The notes: a model not told the origin generated them from the sequence alone. Numbered from the stretch's first letter, positions 46,111-58,642 are shown. The stretch is 64,000 nucleotides of DNA from Platerodrilus igneus (GCA_036346225.1 JARFIW010000941.1:2594001-2658000), one strand, 5' to 3'. Numbers and translations are program-made.

Positions 46111-48562
46111 ATGACACAACTTCCGGCACTAAATGTAAAAAGTGTGGGAGCAAATGACCATTCGCACGGATAGCACGACGTTGAACTCAGAATTAGGATA
46201 GTTTAGACGCACTACTGGTGAGAATAAACATAGCATGCAACGATTCTGTGACGGAAAACTTATAAAAACTAAATTATAATAAAAGGGAGGCACTCATTAA
46301 GTCATTAGTTATTCGATACCCGACATCAGTCCGCAAAGTTTTGTATCGTGGACCGCCATCTAAGTGCGGGATGAGGTTGAGCATATGACGGTATTCAAAT
46401 CACAGAACTGTCAGTGAGGACAGGTTTACCGAATGCGAGTCCGAACACGAAAATTTTATATAACCGTAGTTAACGTGTAACTTCCACGTGTTGGGTGCTT
46501 TTGTCTAACTTTAAGTTGGATCCTTACCTGCGTGGAGTCCTGCACTAGAGATCAATGAAGCTGCGGAAAACAAATACAGTAAGTTGACCGAATTTTTGTT
46601 TTACATTTTATAAACGTCACATTCTGCCTTGTATTGAATAATTGTGTTCGATGGTAATGATAATAATGCTTTGAGCTTATTATTAGCAAATAGGACTATT
46701 AACGTTGATGCACGCTTATTTAAAGTGTACTGTAGAGACCGACTTCCCATACAGCGAAGATTACAATTTTATCCGCATAATTCATGTGTAAAAATTAAAT
46801 TGCTGGAATTTCCATTATTGATAGTATTAAGTTGTTTTTCTACCTAAACGCATATTTAGCCAATTAGGGGTAGATTATGGTTTTTCTCTCTTATTATTTA
46901 CTGTTATAATCATGTTTTACAGTATAGATTAGGTTGGCACGACATAGAGATTTAATTTTATTATACTAGACTAGCAGAAGGAGGCGATAGGTGTGTAAGC
47001 AAGGCTCCATCAACCTCCAACTGCAGCGAAACCGCTAAACCGACACCCAGAACACTCACTTTCGCCAAAGTTTTATTTGTGTCGATTCTTTTTAGAAGGG
47101 TTTGCGCTCAAACGCAAAACAGAGACAAAGAGAGATTATAGACCTTTCACGGTAAACGCAAAAGTGTTTAGAAATTGTGTAAGGATTTGTTTACCCCAAA
47201 AGTACTATATTTACGTTCATATTACCCACATCTCGCCACTGAAAAGTATCCGGTCCACTAATTTATTATTACGTCACTCCACCTCCCTATGGCGTAAAAT
47301 TAATTTAAAAATGGCCATTGAGTAACATCTTTTTATTTCTATCAAATACTTTAAAAATATTATAATTAAAGAGTAATTTTAGTTATAGAAGTAACTTACT
47401 CGCTCCTGTAGATGCCGAAGTCAAGTTTAAAGCCAGCTGAGTAAAAAGAATCCGAATTATAAATTTGTGGTTTTCAAATAGTGAGGGAAGGTTTTAAAAG
47501 TCGGTTGCGTTGTAATAGCATTAAAATTAAAAGCCTCCACAAAGCAGAAACAATACAGCAAACCGAATATGGTCTATTAGCAAGACCGGAAAGGTATCGG
47601 GCGTTCAGGTTCTCTATAAATTAGGCTTTTGAAGCCATTATTATACCTCTTTGATGCAAATTCTTTAAAAGAACTCAAGAATATTATAATCTAACTTATT
47701 GTCTTAAATCATCTCACTATTATCTGATGCTTACGAAGTCCCTAAAGTGTATTCCGATATCAAAACCAATACATAATTCTCATACCATATTAAACTTTAT
47801 GGTTTGATGTGACTCTGTGTTAAGTTTGAATAAGCAATTAAATAACGAGTAAGCTGATTTAATATTATACAGGTCTGCAAAAAGAAGTATTGATTTCTAA
47901 GCAAGTTCACCAAAAGTTGTCTGTATAACAACCGTGCACACGAACGTTATGAATGCTTTGTAAGCTTTTTGCAAGTGCATCGTACTAATGTCGCAAAAAG
48001 CGCTAGCTATTCAATCCAACATCTACTTATTAGGTTACTTGTCTACACGCAAGCTTTATGGGCGACGTGTTGTAAACATGTTTCTTATTACAGTAAGTTC
48101 TTTTAAATAACAAGAATTATTTCGCTAAACAGAAAAGCAGACAAAATTTACACTTAGAACTGTAAGGCTATCTTAAAAGACTGTGATTAGTAGGACATTT
48201 TGGAAGTATCACTTCATCTCGGCCCTTTATTATCCACATTCAGTTTGTATAGCGCTATCGCCTTTTATTAGGCAGAAGAAATCAATGTATTAGAGAAGAA
48301 TTGCGGCAGACGGAGTTTCCAATGTATTTTTCTCTGTATGTACTTTATGCGAATGGGAGAGAGACCTACATGCCGTTTGTTCTGGCTAACAACTTTTAAT
48401 TTCAAATAGGTTAGGGACCTTAGCAACCAGTTTATCCCAAACAAGACATAATTCATGTACGTTAGGTTACCTACCATAAATATGCATATATTATTTTAGA
48501 ATTGAAATCACTTTAATACTCGTCGGCTTCCTGGCTTTAGGCTACGTAATGTATTTCCTTAC
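46111..48562. other. No gene recognised
   Basis: Short frames only (for example plus 46644-46847 and 47077-47325, minus 48268-48477), none with a known domain. Parts of 47500-48200 resemble 11000-11760 weakly. Confidence 0.4.
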
Positions 48563-48621
48563 AAACACCCACACACACACACGCACGCACGCACGCACGC
48601 ACGCGCTCACACACACACACA

Positions 48622-48702
<81 letters not shown>
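48563..48702. repeat. Compound microsatellite (AC)n-(GCAC)n-(AC)n-(AT)n
   Basis: About 140 bp of dinucleotides: ACAC, then CGCACGCACG, again a long ACAC run, then TATATA. The reading frame across it is only repeat translation. It takes the place of the plain AT array that precedes the other LTR-like blocks. Confidence 0.95.
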
Positions 48703-48705
<3 letters not shown>

Positions 48706-50615
48706 GGATTCATAGGGTTAAATTTGGGGTAAGCTATGCAACTTCAACCACCCTGTATAGAGAAAAGAACATATTATTTACGCGCAAAATTTATTTAATT
48801 TAAACGGACAAGTATTGACGTATTTTTTTAATTAATGATTGAAAGGTTAAAGGTACATAAAGAAAATCAATAATCCCAAGGCAAAAGGTTTCTTGGTAAC
48901 AAACAAAGACGTCAATTTTATGGGATACGGTGAAATATAAACTCCAAGAATTGTTGTTTGGAACGGTCTATAATTAAGAACACCTGCATTTTTAAAAGGT
49001 TACATTTTTCGAAATTATCACCATAATAAAGCAGAATTTTATAGAAAATAGTTTTCAACCGTCAGTTGATTCGAATAACAAGCTAAAGAAGTTCTTAAAA
49101 AGCAGAAGAGATGCACGATCGGTAATATGCTACAGATAGAGACGGATATAAAAGCATTGGTATTCGAAAAGCACGTACTAATCCACGTGAAGTGATGACG
49201 CTGTCAGCAATATCGATTTTCTATATCTCAAGTGGGGTTTGGAACGCGACATCAAATATGCATAAGACAGAGATAAAAATATTACAGGCGTGATTTCATG
49301 ACGACACAGAATAGTATCATTGGTTGGGAACGTATAGTTTTACAAACGTACGAACATGCAACAGGCAGGAGCGATTTCGAAGTGAATTTCAGGAATCTTC
49401 AAGTCGGTTATATCAAAATTTGCAGAATTGTTATTTGAAAATAAGTTTTTCGCTTGAAGTGTGTCCTAGAGGTGGCATTTTGAAAACTATAAATACTCTA
49501 GGAGAAGTAGGAAGGCTCTCTTTGTATTCTCATCGCTTTATACTACTTACAACGATAGATCGACGTTATAGTAGAGTTCCTGTGAGTATTAAAAATATTC
49601 ATAATACCGTATGTAGTGCTAGCTACTTGGTAGTTGTGGCCTGATAGTTTTTAACGTGAGATACGTGTAGTGAATTAAATTAACCGAGGTCCAACTACTT
49701 CCATACCAAGCTAGTAAATCAATAAACAGAAGTATAATATACGTGAGTCTGTATGCTGTGATGGAATGGTAATTTGAAGCAAGGCGCTTGGCGAATTTAT
49801 TGGGGTTATCATCTATGAATATGTGGGGTATCAGAGCGCATAGTCACGAAGCCAAGGGGTTCTGATGAGCATCGTCGAAGAGATGGAGACCTGAAGCATT
49901 TTCCAGGTAACTTATTTGAAATTTCTTTTATCTGATAAACTTTTGTATTATTTGGTGATGTTTGAGTGAATATTGGGGTTATTTGTAGTTATATAACGTA
50001 TCGGAAAAGATACGTGTACTGGACAATTACTGGGGCTATTTAAAATTTTGAAAAAGAGTGTATTTAAAACCCACTAAATTTTATTATGAATATAAATAGG
50101 ATTGTTAAGGGTAAACGAGTCTATTAATTTTGTATTAATTTTATGCAAGGTAAAAGGCATACATTAATAAACTGGGTTATTATGAGCTCACCATACTCCA
50201 GTGTACAATAAATTTAGGGTATTATTTGGGGCCCTCCTACTCATATTGTGTTAACTGTGTTTGCAAATAATAATTTAAAACAAGGACTTTAAAACATATC
50301 ACTGATTGAGTTGTAATTAGTGTACCAAACTGTTTATGCTTGTGAATAATTGGTCTGTAAATAGCGGTAAATAAAAGATTGTTTGATTGATGTATTATTT
50401 GGTGATTTTATTGAATGGTGTGCGAGTGGAAAGGAAGAATGATTGTAAATTTGGGTATCCGAGAAGAAGCACAGCTGAGCTAGCCAAGGAAGCTGCTAAA
50501 GATTCTTGAAGCAGAAAGTAACGGGTAAGAAATTTTTTTTGTAAAATTTTGTATTTTTTTGAAAATCAGTTAATGACACTGGCTCGATTCTAAAACTTCA
50601 ATCCACAAAACCACA
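48703..50615 (+). repeat. LTR-like block S'/R', copy 2, uninterrupted
   Basis: About 1.9 kb, matching 33964-35228 followed directly by 37051-37915. TATA box AACTATAAATACTC (about 49486) and GGCTCTCTTTG downstream; TTCCAGGTAACTTATTT (about 49903) is donor-like. The tRNA-Lys-like motif is reduced here to GGCTCGATTC (50581), but the end ACCACAGCA at the AT array is retained. The shared GAGCTCACCATACTCCAGTG (37420, 50187) is a good alignment anchor. Confidence 0.75.
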
Positions 50616-50646
50616 GCAATATATATATATATATATATATATATAT
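50616..50646. repeat. (AT)n microsatellite between blocks R' and V
   Basis: Framed by ACCACAGCA on the left and TGCTGTGAT on the right, an exact 7-base inverted pair (CACAGCA/TGCTGTG). Confidence 0.95.
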
Positions 50647-52473
50647 TGCTGTGATATCGTTGCAATAACCCGGTGCCCCCTATTTGTAAAATAAAAGGTT
50701 AACATTTTTTTTATCAATTTTAATTTCAATTTTAATTTTTAATACCTCAACTAGCTCAGTTTTAACCACGCACGGAGCTTGCGACAATACAACAACAAAG
50801 AATTTTAAAATTTCTCCTTTTACCTTTACTTCCTATGCCTTTTAAGCAAAACACACTTAACCACAATTACTATAATATTCTCAATATTTACAAAGTGTTT
50901 TTATTGTCTTTAAATAGAACCTCTTTTAAATAATTGAATTAATTTCTCTCAATAATTATAATTCCCTCTAAATGAACAAAAATGCAGCAAAAATCACCCT
51001 TATTATTATTACGCGAAGCCCTATGAACGTTCATCAGCCTTCCTTAATCTTTTACGTAAATTTATAACGTGTGCTGAAACGATTTTTGATGATCCCCACA
51101 TAAAATTTTCATGAAAACAATATTTAAAAATATTCAGAAAAATGCAACTAAATATTTAGTTAGAATGGCTAACCAGTTGTTCCTTTTCAGCGTGTCTCGT
51201 TCCCCCAATTTAGGCCAGTTTCTTTTCCAACTATTCGTCGTTTCAGCTTCAGCTTATTCATTTAAAAACTCCAGGTTGGATCTAGATATACTTATTTAAC
51301 CTCTCCGGGTTGTATCCAGAAATTGTTTAGATACTGTTTACATATAGTTATATAATTTCTGCTGGTTGATCCAGAGATTGTTTGGACATCCAGGTAGGAT
51401 CCAGAAATTATTTAAAGTCGTTTTTGAGGATTAAACGACGAACCTTATAACAATTATGCACTATCAACACATTAAAATTTATTAGTTATAAAATCACTTG
51501 TACTTCTTTTACGTAAATATCTTCTTTCAGGTGCAGTTTGAGACGTGCACGGAATACCATTTGTTAGATAGTCCCTGTACAAAGTTGCGAGATATGTAAC
51601 ATTTAGGACGTATATATTAAACCTGCTAAAATCCAACACCTTGCAGATAACCAAAGAAACGCCTTTTTCACGGACAAACGACTGATAGCGGGCTGTCAAC
51701 CAATGAAAGCGTGTGAAACATTCGGGAAGGAGTTAGTCTATAAAACTAACCGAATCAAATAAAGAGCATTCATTCCATAGTCGACGCGCCGACTGCAATA
51801 GTTGAAAGATGATTATTACGTTAAATAAAATTTAGTGAAAGTTATAAGTTGAGGGGATTGAAATATAATATAAATTAATAATTTCAAGTGATAAACAGTA
51901 AAGTGCGAGTTGAACTAAGTGTATATAAAATTCTGTTGTTGATATAAACGTAAGTCTAGAATGAATTAATAAATAAAATCTGTGCAATTTATTAATTTAG
52001 GGCACTAGATCACGACGTTAATATACTAAATTACGACGCTAGCAACAAGCTACTAGGTTAACATACTCTAAAGTTAATACTTCAAATTATTGGGCAAACG
52101 ATTCCGAGTTGCTGGTAAACATTTCAAAGTACTGGATCAACACGGTACGCTGCTGGGTAACGACTCCAAGCTACTGAACAAACGACCGATTTGGATAAGG
52201 AAGCTTCAGCGAGAAAAACAGGAGGAATATAAGGTCAGGACTATCTTTGTAATATATATTATGTTTCATTTATAATTTTAAATAATTTTTGTATTCTGAG
52301 ATGAGCTTTAGAAAGTTGCATGTGATCAATATTTTAGGTACAAACTGGTGGAGTTTTAGTTCTATTTCAGAAGGAGGTATAGTGGGGCATGATTCCAGAA
52401 TAACTACAGAAATAGAGAGTTTAGAGCATTTTTATGGCGCCCAATTCGTGAGGCATGATTCATACAGGTAACC
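50647..52473 (+). repeat. LTR-like block V
   Basis: Starts TGCTGTGATATCG and ends about AACCACTGCA before a short AT run. A TATA box (GTCTATAAAACTAACC, about 51736) is followed by an initiator-like CATTCATTCC. Imperfect short repeats around 51265-51415 each contain GGTTGGATC or GGATCCAGAAATT. TGGCGCCCAATTCGTGAGGC lies at 52434-52453, 20 bases before the end. No coding frame. The TG...CA ends, promoter and primer-like motif make it the clearest LTR of the chain. Confidence 0.65.
52434..52460 (+). other. tRNA-Lys-like motif at the end of block V
   Basis: TGGCGCCCAA, then TTCGTGAGGCATGATT; the same variant (extra TT) as in both Q copies, preceded by AGAGCATTTTTA. Confidence 0.65.
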
Positions 52474-53260
52474 ACTGCAAATATATATAAAGTATTTACA
52501 AATAAATAACTTTCATAAATACAATGAAGTTTTATAACATATTTTTTAAAGATTTTTCAGGTGCGACTAGTATATTCATACGCAAGCAATCATCGTAACA
52601 CATTATTTCTAGGGGCTTCTTGAAAAACGAGAAATGTGTCAAACCCAATTAAATCCCAACGAAGGTTTACAAGATATCGTACCAAGCTGATGAAAAACTT
52701 TTTACAAAATATGAAAAACAGAAGCCTTTCAACTGCTGCATTTATATTTTACAAAATAGTTCTTTGCCACCAACCACAATGCTTATAGGATAAAATTAGT
52801 ATCAGAGCAGCCGTTAATTATTTAAACTTATGACACGACCATCTTGTTACTGTTCAAAAAGACAAAACTATCTATTTTAAACGTTCCTTCTATTACAATG
52901 AGGCTGAAGTTTAAAAATAGTGCCAAATAGATTTAAATCACTATCTTTACAAATTTCACGACAAATGATTAATCACCACTTTCGCCTACAGAATGTTTAA
53001 GTTGTAACCCATCGAATTCCTTCTTTTACTCATATGCGGCAGGACCAACTAAATAATGATGTAATTATTTTATTAAATAGTGCACATAACCTCTTAGTTT
53101 AATTTGTAAGCTATATACGTATACGGGAAAAATGGAAGAAAGTTTTGTCGCATTTTTTCCTCGGAGGTCCTATGAAACATTACGTTGCTTCACATTATTT
53201 TTATTATTACTTATTTTCTATACTGTTTATGGTAGCAAAAGTTATTATTTTGATAATTAT
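52474..53260. other. No gene recognised
   Basis: AT-rich with only short frames. Confidence 0.45.
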
Positions 53261-53274
53261 TATTTTTTGTAGTT

Positions 53275-55500
53275 TTAATGGAAGATGCCAAGAGAGAGAG
53301 AAATCGAATAGAATACATTCTTGTTTGGCAACGGTATAGAAATCAAGTAAAAGATTACAGAAGCCACCCGGAAACAGATATAGAAACTTACCATCAGCCA
53401 TACTTATATTTAAAAATTCGAAGAAAAGAACAGAGAAAGGCTCTTTGATCTTGAAAAACTAAAATATAAAGATGCCCACAAAATGTTTGAGAAGTCGAAC
53501 AAATTGTTGAAAGACGCCGGGAAAGTTCCTGAAATTAAGGAAGTAGAAGCAGGAATAATATTAAATCCAGCTTAGACGTGGGATTCACAGATATTATAGG
53601 GTTTAATCAAAGAGAAAATAAAAAACAATGGGTGACAAAGGATATTTTGAATTTAATAGAACAAATTCGATAATACAAAAACAGATCAGACGAATCAAGA
53701 AAGCAGAGATGCAAAGCTATAAAATGAAAAATTATTCGCAAATGCAGGAAACTAAAGAACAATAGACTGAGAAAAATTGCAAAGAGCTAGAAACTAAGAT
53801 GAAAAATGGAAAACAAACAAAGCATACAAACTATTTAGAGTGAATTTTAGGGATATAAAGTCGTATATCAAAAATATTAGGCGCAGTAGGAGATATATAA
53901 AACATAAAGAAAGTAGACAGATGGCAAGAATATATAGTTTATACGTAAGACAGGAACTATAATCACTAGAACGGGAATCAGACATTGAAACGGTTGATTT
54001 GGGAACCCTATACTTAGAATGAGTTTAAATTAGCATTAAATAGTCTGAAAACTAATAAAGCGCCTGGTTAAATAAGGCAAAAGCATAAACTATAAAAGCC
54101 GCTTGACAAGCAGTAACCGAACGTCTTTTCCAACTTGTGGCTTATATGTACGAGACAGGTGAGATACCCAAAAATTTCAAACGTAGCACCATAGTCACTA
54201 AACCCAAAAAGAGAGTTGGGTAGGGATGTGAAAATTAGCAGGACACGTGCAAAAAATATTAACTGAAATTGTACAAAGACGGATGGGAAAGCGAAATAAA
54301 CAAATACTAAAAGAAGATCAATTTGTGTTTAGGAAAAACGGGGAAACATGAGAGGCCATTTTGGCTATAACGGTGAAATGGAGAAAAAATAGAGAAAGAG
54401 AAAAAATATGCATATAGGGTCCGTAGATTTGGAAAAAGCATTCGGCAATGTAAAATGGGAAAGAATGTTAAAAATGCTAAAAAAGATAGAAATGTATTAT
54501 GGAGATAGACTGATAGTACATAGCTTTTATAAAGAGTAAACAAGAGAAATAAAATTAGAGCAGAAACATAGAGAAATAAATATTAGGAAAGGGGTGAGAC
54601 TGGGATGTTGCGCTATCCCCATTAACTTTTAACTTATATATCAAAGAGGTAATGAATAATGCCAAATATAGAAAGACATTTGGAATTACTATGCAGCACA
54701 AACGATTAATATGTTCAGATTCGCACACGATATAACGGCGTTAGAATTTAGTAAGGAAGAGTTAGAAGCAGCTCTTAATGAAATGGAAATAGTACTAGCA
54801 GGGAAACACGGTATGAAAATTAGCAAAAATAAAACTAAAGTACTACAATGTAAAAGATGGGAAAATTATTCAGAACCCAGAATAAAAATAGAAAACGAAA
54901 ATTTACAAGAGGTTATGGATTTCTGTTACCTAGGAAATCAAATAACGCAAGATGAAAAAGTGCAGAAGCTATGAAACTGAGATTAGCAATAGGCCATGCT
55001 GCATTAGTAAGAAACGGCAACTACTATGCTCTAAGACAGCAAGCATGAAAAGAAGGAAAAGACTGCTGAAAGCGTATGTGTGGAGCACAGCACTGTGCGG
55101 CTGTGGAACGTGGACAGTAGGAGAAGCGGACAAGAAAAAGATCGAAGCGTTTAAAATGTGGTGCTACAGACGTATAATGAAGACATTATGGACAGACAAA
55201 GTTTAGAACAAAGATGTACTGGAAATGGTAGGGGAAGAAAGAAATATGTGGAAAACAGTAAAAATAGAAGATATATAATCATAGAACACGCTCTAAGGCA
55301 TGAGGAAATAGTGCGGGATATATTGCAAGCAGAGAAAAGAAAAAGAGATGGATGTTCACCTATATTAGACTATTGCACACAGATAGTGAAAAATATAGAC
55401 TGGAAATTTCAGGGAAATGTGTTGCTTAACTCAGAATATAAAGTAATAGAGGTACGAGTTTAACCAATTTCAGGACTGAATACCTACTGATGATGAATTA
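53275..55500 (+). pseudogene. LINE reverse transcriptase, degraded
   Basis: Frame pieces run in order: a charged stretch (EDAKREREIE, about 53281), the pre-RT motif VDRWQEY (about 53910), LALNSLKTNKAP (about 54033), YETGEIPKNFK (about 54152), the palm box near 54420-54450 (VDLEKAF-like), and the catalytic box as MFRFAHDITALEF at 54711, where the first Asp of FADD is His (54726-54728). Then follow KISKNKTKVL, FCYLGNQIT (54934), a C-terminal region with WTDKV (55190) and a 3' untranslated end with GGACTGAATACC and GATGATGA (about 55475-55496). It resembles the family at 1978-2760, though as a different member. Many frameshifts; no endonuclease domain is visible at the 5' side, so it is truncated. 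Confidence 0.88.
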
Positions 55501-55582
55501 GTTCATAAATACAAAATAAATATAACATTTTGTACTCTAGCAGATAAAAATGAATAGAAGAAATAGTTTATTGTATCACAAG

Positions 55583-55682
55583 GGCAGAAAGTGAGTATTA
55601 GCAGCCCGCAGCTATTAGATGCCTGAGTGAGCGAAGCGAGCGAGGGCAGTTGATAGCTAAGGGCTGCTAATGCATTTTTGCC
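55583..55682. repeat. Long imperfect palindrome (hairpin or cruciform)
   Basis: TTAGCAGCCCGCAGCTAT (55598-55615) pairs with ATAGCTAAGGGCTGCTAA (55653-55670) at 16 of 18 positions. Outside, GGCAGAAAGTG and CATTTTTGCC extend the symmetry. The centre, GAGTGAGCGAAGCGAGCGAG, is purine/GC-rich and itself repetitive. It is far less AT-rich than its surroundings. Confidence 0.85.
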
Positions 55683-58488
55683 TGTGTGACACACAACTGT
55701 TTTTCGCCTAGCATTAAAGAAAAAAAAATAGGAAAAATAACACAAAATAAAGAAGTTTAATAACATTTGACGTATTTATTTATTATAGTAATTGATGTTA
55801 ATTATCCCTTGAGCATTATTATGGATAGTAATACCAGAATTTGTAGGCACTTGGTAAGTATTTGAGGTGCTGGTAGCATGAATCTCAATGACAGTCATAG
55901 GTGTGTAGATTGTGAAAAACCTACAAAATCATGCTGTTGAGAGTTTAGCGGCTCTAGGGCCGCAAAGGTTTACTTTCAGTCACATTTTTAGGGCAAATAT
56001 GATTCATTTTCATATACGCTAAGCGAAAAAATATGTTTCGGCCCATCTAATAAAAAACTTTCACATAGTGCGGCAGATTTGAAGCACAACTGATTTTTGA
56101 CATAGGTGGTGTAAAGGTGTAATATAATTTGAAGTGATATCTTTGTAAATTGAATTCAAAATTTTTACTTGTAACACCATCTGTAAAGATAACTTACTAT
56201 AACTTCTTGCGCTGAATCTGCATATTTTTTGATTGTCCTTTGTTCGGTGTTAACTATGTTGCATACGAGAGGAACGGCAATATCAATAAGGTAATGTTGA
56301 TGTGAAGTATATCGGTTTGGTTACAGGCTATTGAATGGACGGTGAATATTGTTCTATATTAATATTACAGAATTTCGGCATTTTCCAGAACTGCTAGCGG
56401 TGAATTTATAACAAACAGAGCTTGTTTAACGACAAAACGACAAGTATTTATTATACTAATTCACCAGAATTATCAAATGTTTAAATTGATTTTTTGAGAT
56501 CGCTGTATTTTGTGTCTATTATTTTGTAATACTTTTAATGTTTTTCCTTCCAAAGCGTACATTAACACTGTGTAGATAACTTCTCATTCAATTATTTCAA
56601 ACTGATAGTTTTCTAACTGCAAATTGACCCAAAAAAATTGAAATCATGCGAAACTGTAAATACGTTTTAAAAAAGTGTGTATATTTTTTGTATCCAATAT
56701 TACATAATATTAAAGCCAAGTTGTCCTTAATTATCCGCATTCAAGATTAGTAATATAGTTTTTGCTATCTAATGGTATTGTATTAATGCAAAACCAACAC
56801 ATTTCAATAATATTAAAAAAAATTTAATGGGATGATCTTTGTTATATAGTGATTTTATATTTCGATGTTTCGGATAATTTTGAGGACTGAACCATCATCA
56901 TCATATTAAGTTTTAATTATTCAATATCCAACGCATAAAGATGAAAGAGAGCTACTAGTATGAAGCTTGTTCATCGTCACGATCTGAAACTGTTCGTAAT
57001 ATTGTTCTCCTTCTCTTTGGTAATTTGTGATTGAAATAATGATTACACTGGATTTTGTGAAACACTTTGGAAAATTAATAAAGAGCAAGTAATTTTGTAA
57101 ATTAAAAATTTGTCAGACAAAGCGCTTCCTTATTTAAGGAGAATAAGTTTGTCAAATTTAACTATTCAAAACTGATGAAAGTGCAAAAGTTTCATTTACT
57201 AGTATTAACTTTCAAAAGCGTAGTAAACTGTCACTTACCGAACCGTTGGGGTAGTTGACAAATAGCAATGAAAAAAAGATGTAACAATTTCATAAGGTTT
57301 TCAGGCAGAGTATGCAAAATGCTAACTTTTTCAACAATGTCGCGATTTACACTCTCTAAAGCTTAGTGTCTTTCAGCACCCTTCTATATCAACAACGCGC
57401 ACAACACTACGGCCGTACAATTATAGAGCGTACAACTCCCGTCCTTAGTTTGCACGCAAGCTTAACGGAGACCTATTATTATCAAATTTTGTTCATGAAA
57501 TTTTTATTATTAAAAAGTCTGCTTTTATTTAAAAATATCCTTTACGCGACTTACACTTCAAGACTTCCTCATTTCTATCACTCTAACAATTAGATGGTAG
57601 AGCTATTATTTACATTAACCAACCTAAACAAATTTTTCAGAATTTACTATAGAAACCCTAAAAAACACTTTGTAATTAAACGACGTTAGTTAAGAGGTTA
57701 CAATCATGTTACCTGCAGTTTTAGCCCCCAAAATTTCTAGCGGGTAATTCATAGAAAATTCGATAAGGTACTTTGCTAAAAATACCGTTTCGGTAAAATA
57801 CCTAAACTCTGGACTGTTCTAACAAAAGTTGGTTGCCGACTAACTCAGTGGGACGAGTGGTGAAAGTGTTTGAAGAGAGTTCCAGAAGGGAATCGAGTAT
57901 GAAAAGTGGTCTTGATCGGGAAATACCTTGGACGTCACTTAATCTCGCAGAGTTGCTAGAAAAAACCCTAAAATGAATAACAAGGGTGTGCCAAAATCGG
58001 AAATCAAGAGAGTGATTCTGGCTTAAAAATTTACCTGAAACTCATTAAGACCAAAAATATTTTAAGCCTAAAACAAACATATAACCTAAAAACTCTTGTA
58101 TAATTCCATGTTTGCTTTTCTTTTAACTTTATTTTTGTTCGGGTGATTGATTATTGTTCCATTAAAGATAGATATGGGCTCTGTCTAACCCAACATGGTT
58201 ACTTACAATACAAGGATTGTATTTCCGGAAACCTTTGTACTCCAAAAATAAAGCTGAACTGCTTGGCAGGAAGTTATCAGAAACATACTTAGGCTACTTC
58301 GTCTTGTTCGCAAACCTCTGGGCAAGATACTTGTCCTACCAAAGCGACTTGTTGAACGTTTGAATGTTAACCACTAAGTCCTTATGAAAAATAAATGTAC
58401 TTTTTTAATCATTCGAGGCTTTCTCAGCAAACTGAAGGATGAATAATACGTGTAAAAACAGACGTATCTTGTGTCGCATTTTCTTACC

Positions 58489-58490
<2 letters not shown>
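55683..58490. other. No gene recognised
   Basis: Short frames only. ATCATCATCAT near 56891, preceded by GAGGACTGAAC, resembles the LINE 3' tails elsewhere in the window and may be another tiny LINE remnant. Confidence 0.4.

Positions 58491-58520
<30 letters not shown>
58491..58520. repeat. (AT)n microsatellite
   Basis: AT dinucleotides directly abutting the left arm of the foldback at 58521. Confidence 0.95.
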
Positions 58521-58526
<6 letters not shown>

Positions 58527-58642
58527 AAGTTTTATGCTGACTCAAATAAATGTAAAATCTTGATTTCTGATTTTAGGTCGACAATTCGTGTTATATATAT
58601 CGAGATTTTACAGTTATTTGAATCAGCACAAAACTTTATTTT
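58521..58642. repeat. 122-bp foldback with 40-bp arms
   Basis: The left arm 58521-58560 (starting AAAATAAAGTTTTATGCTGA) and the right arm 58603-58642 are inverted copies with 37 of 40 positions matching; the spacer is 42 bases. Two of the three differences would be G-U pairs in a minus-strand transcript. It may be a MITE-like or foldback element next to an AT array, or a hairpin RNA; I cannot tell which. The short frame across it is not considered a gene. Confidence 0.88.

Noticed and set aside
48549..48803. 84-codon plus-strand frame (Thr-His and Ile-Tyr runs)
   Set aside because: Produced by (AC)n and (AT)n; not a gene.
23341..50646. Possibility that the AT arrays with inverted CACAGCA/TGCTGTG flanks are the centres of a DNA transposon or origin-like palindrome
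   Set aside because: The sequence on the two sides of each array belongs to different blocks, and promoters and tRNA-like motifs have one polarity, which fits LTRs better.
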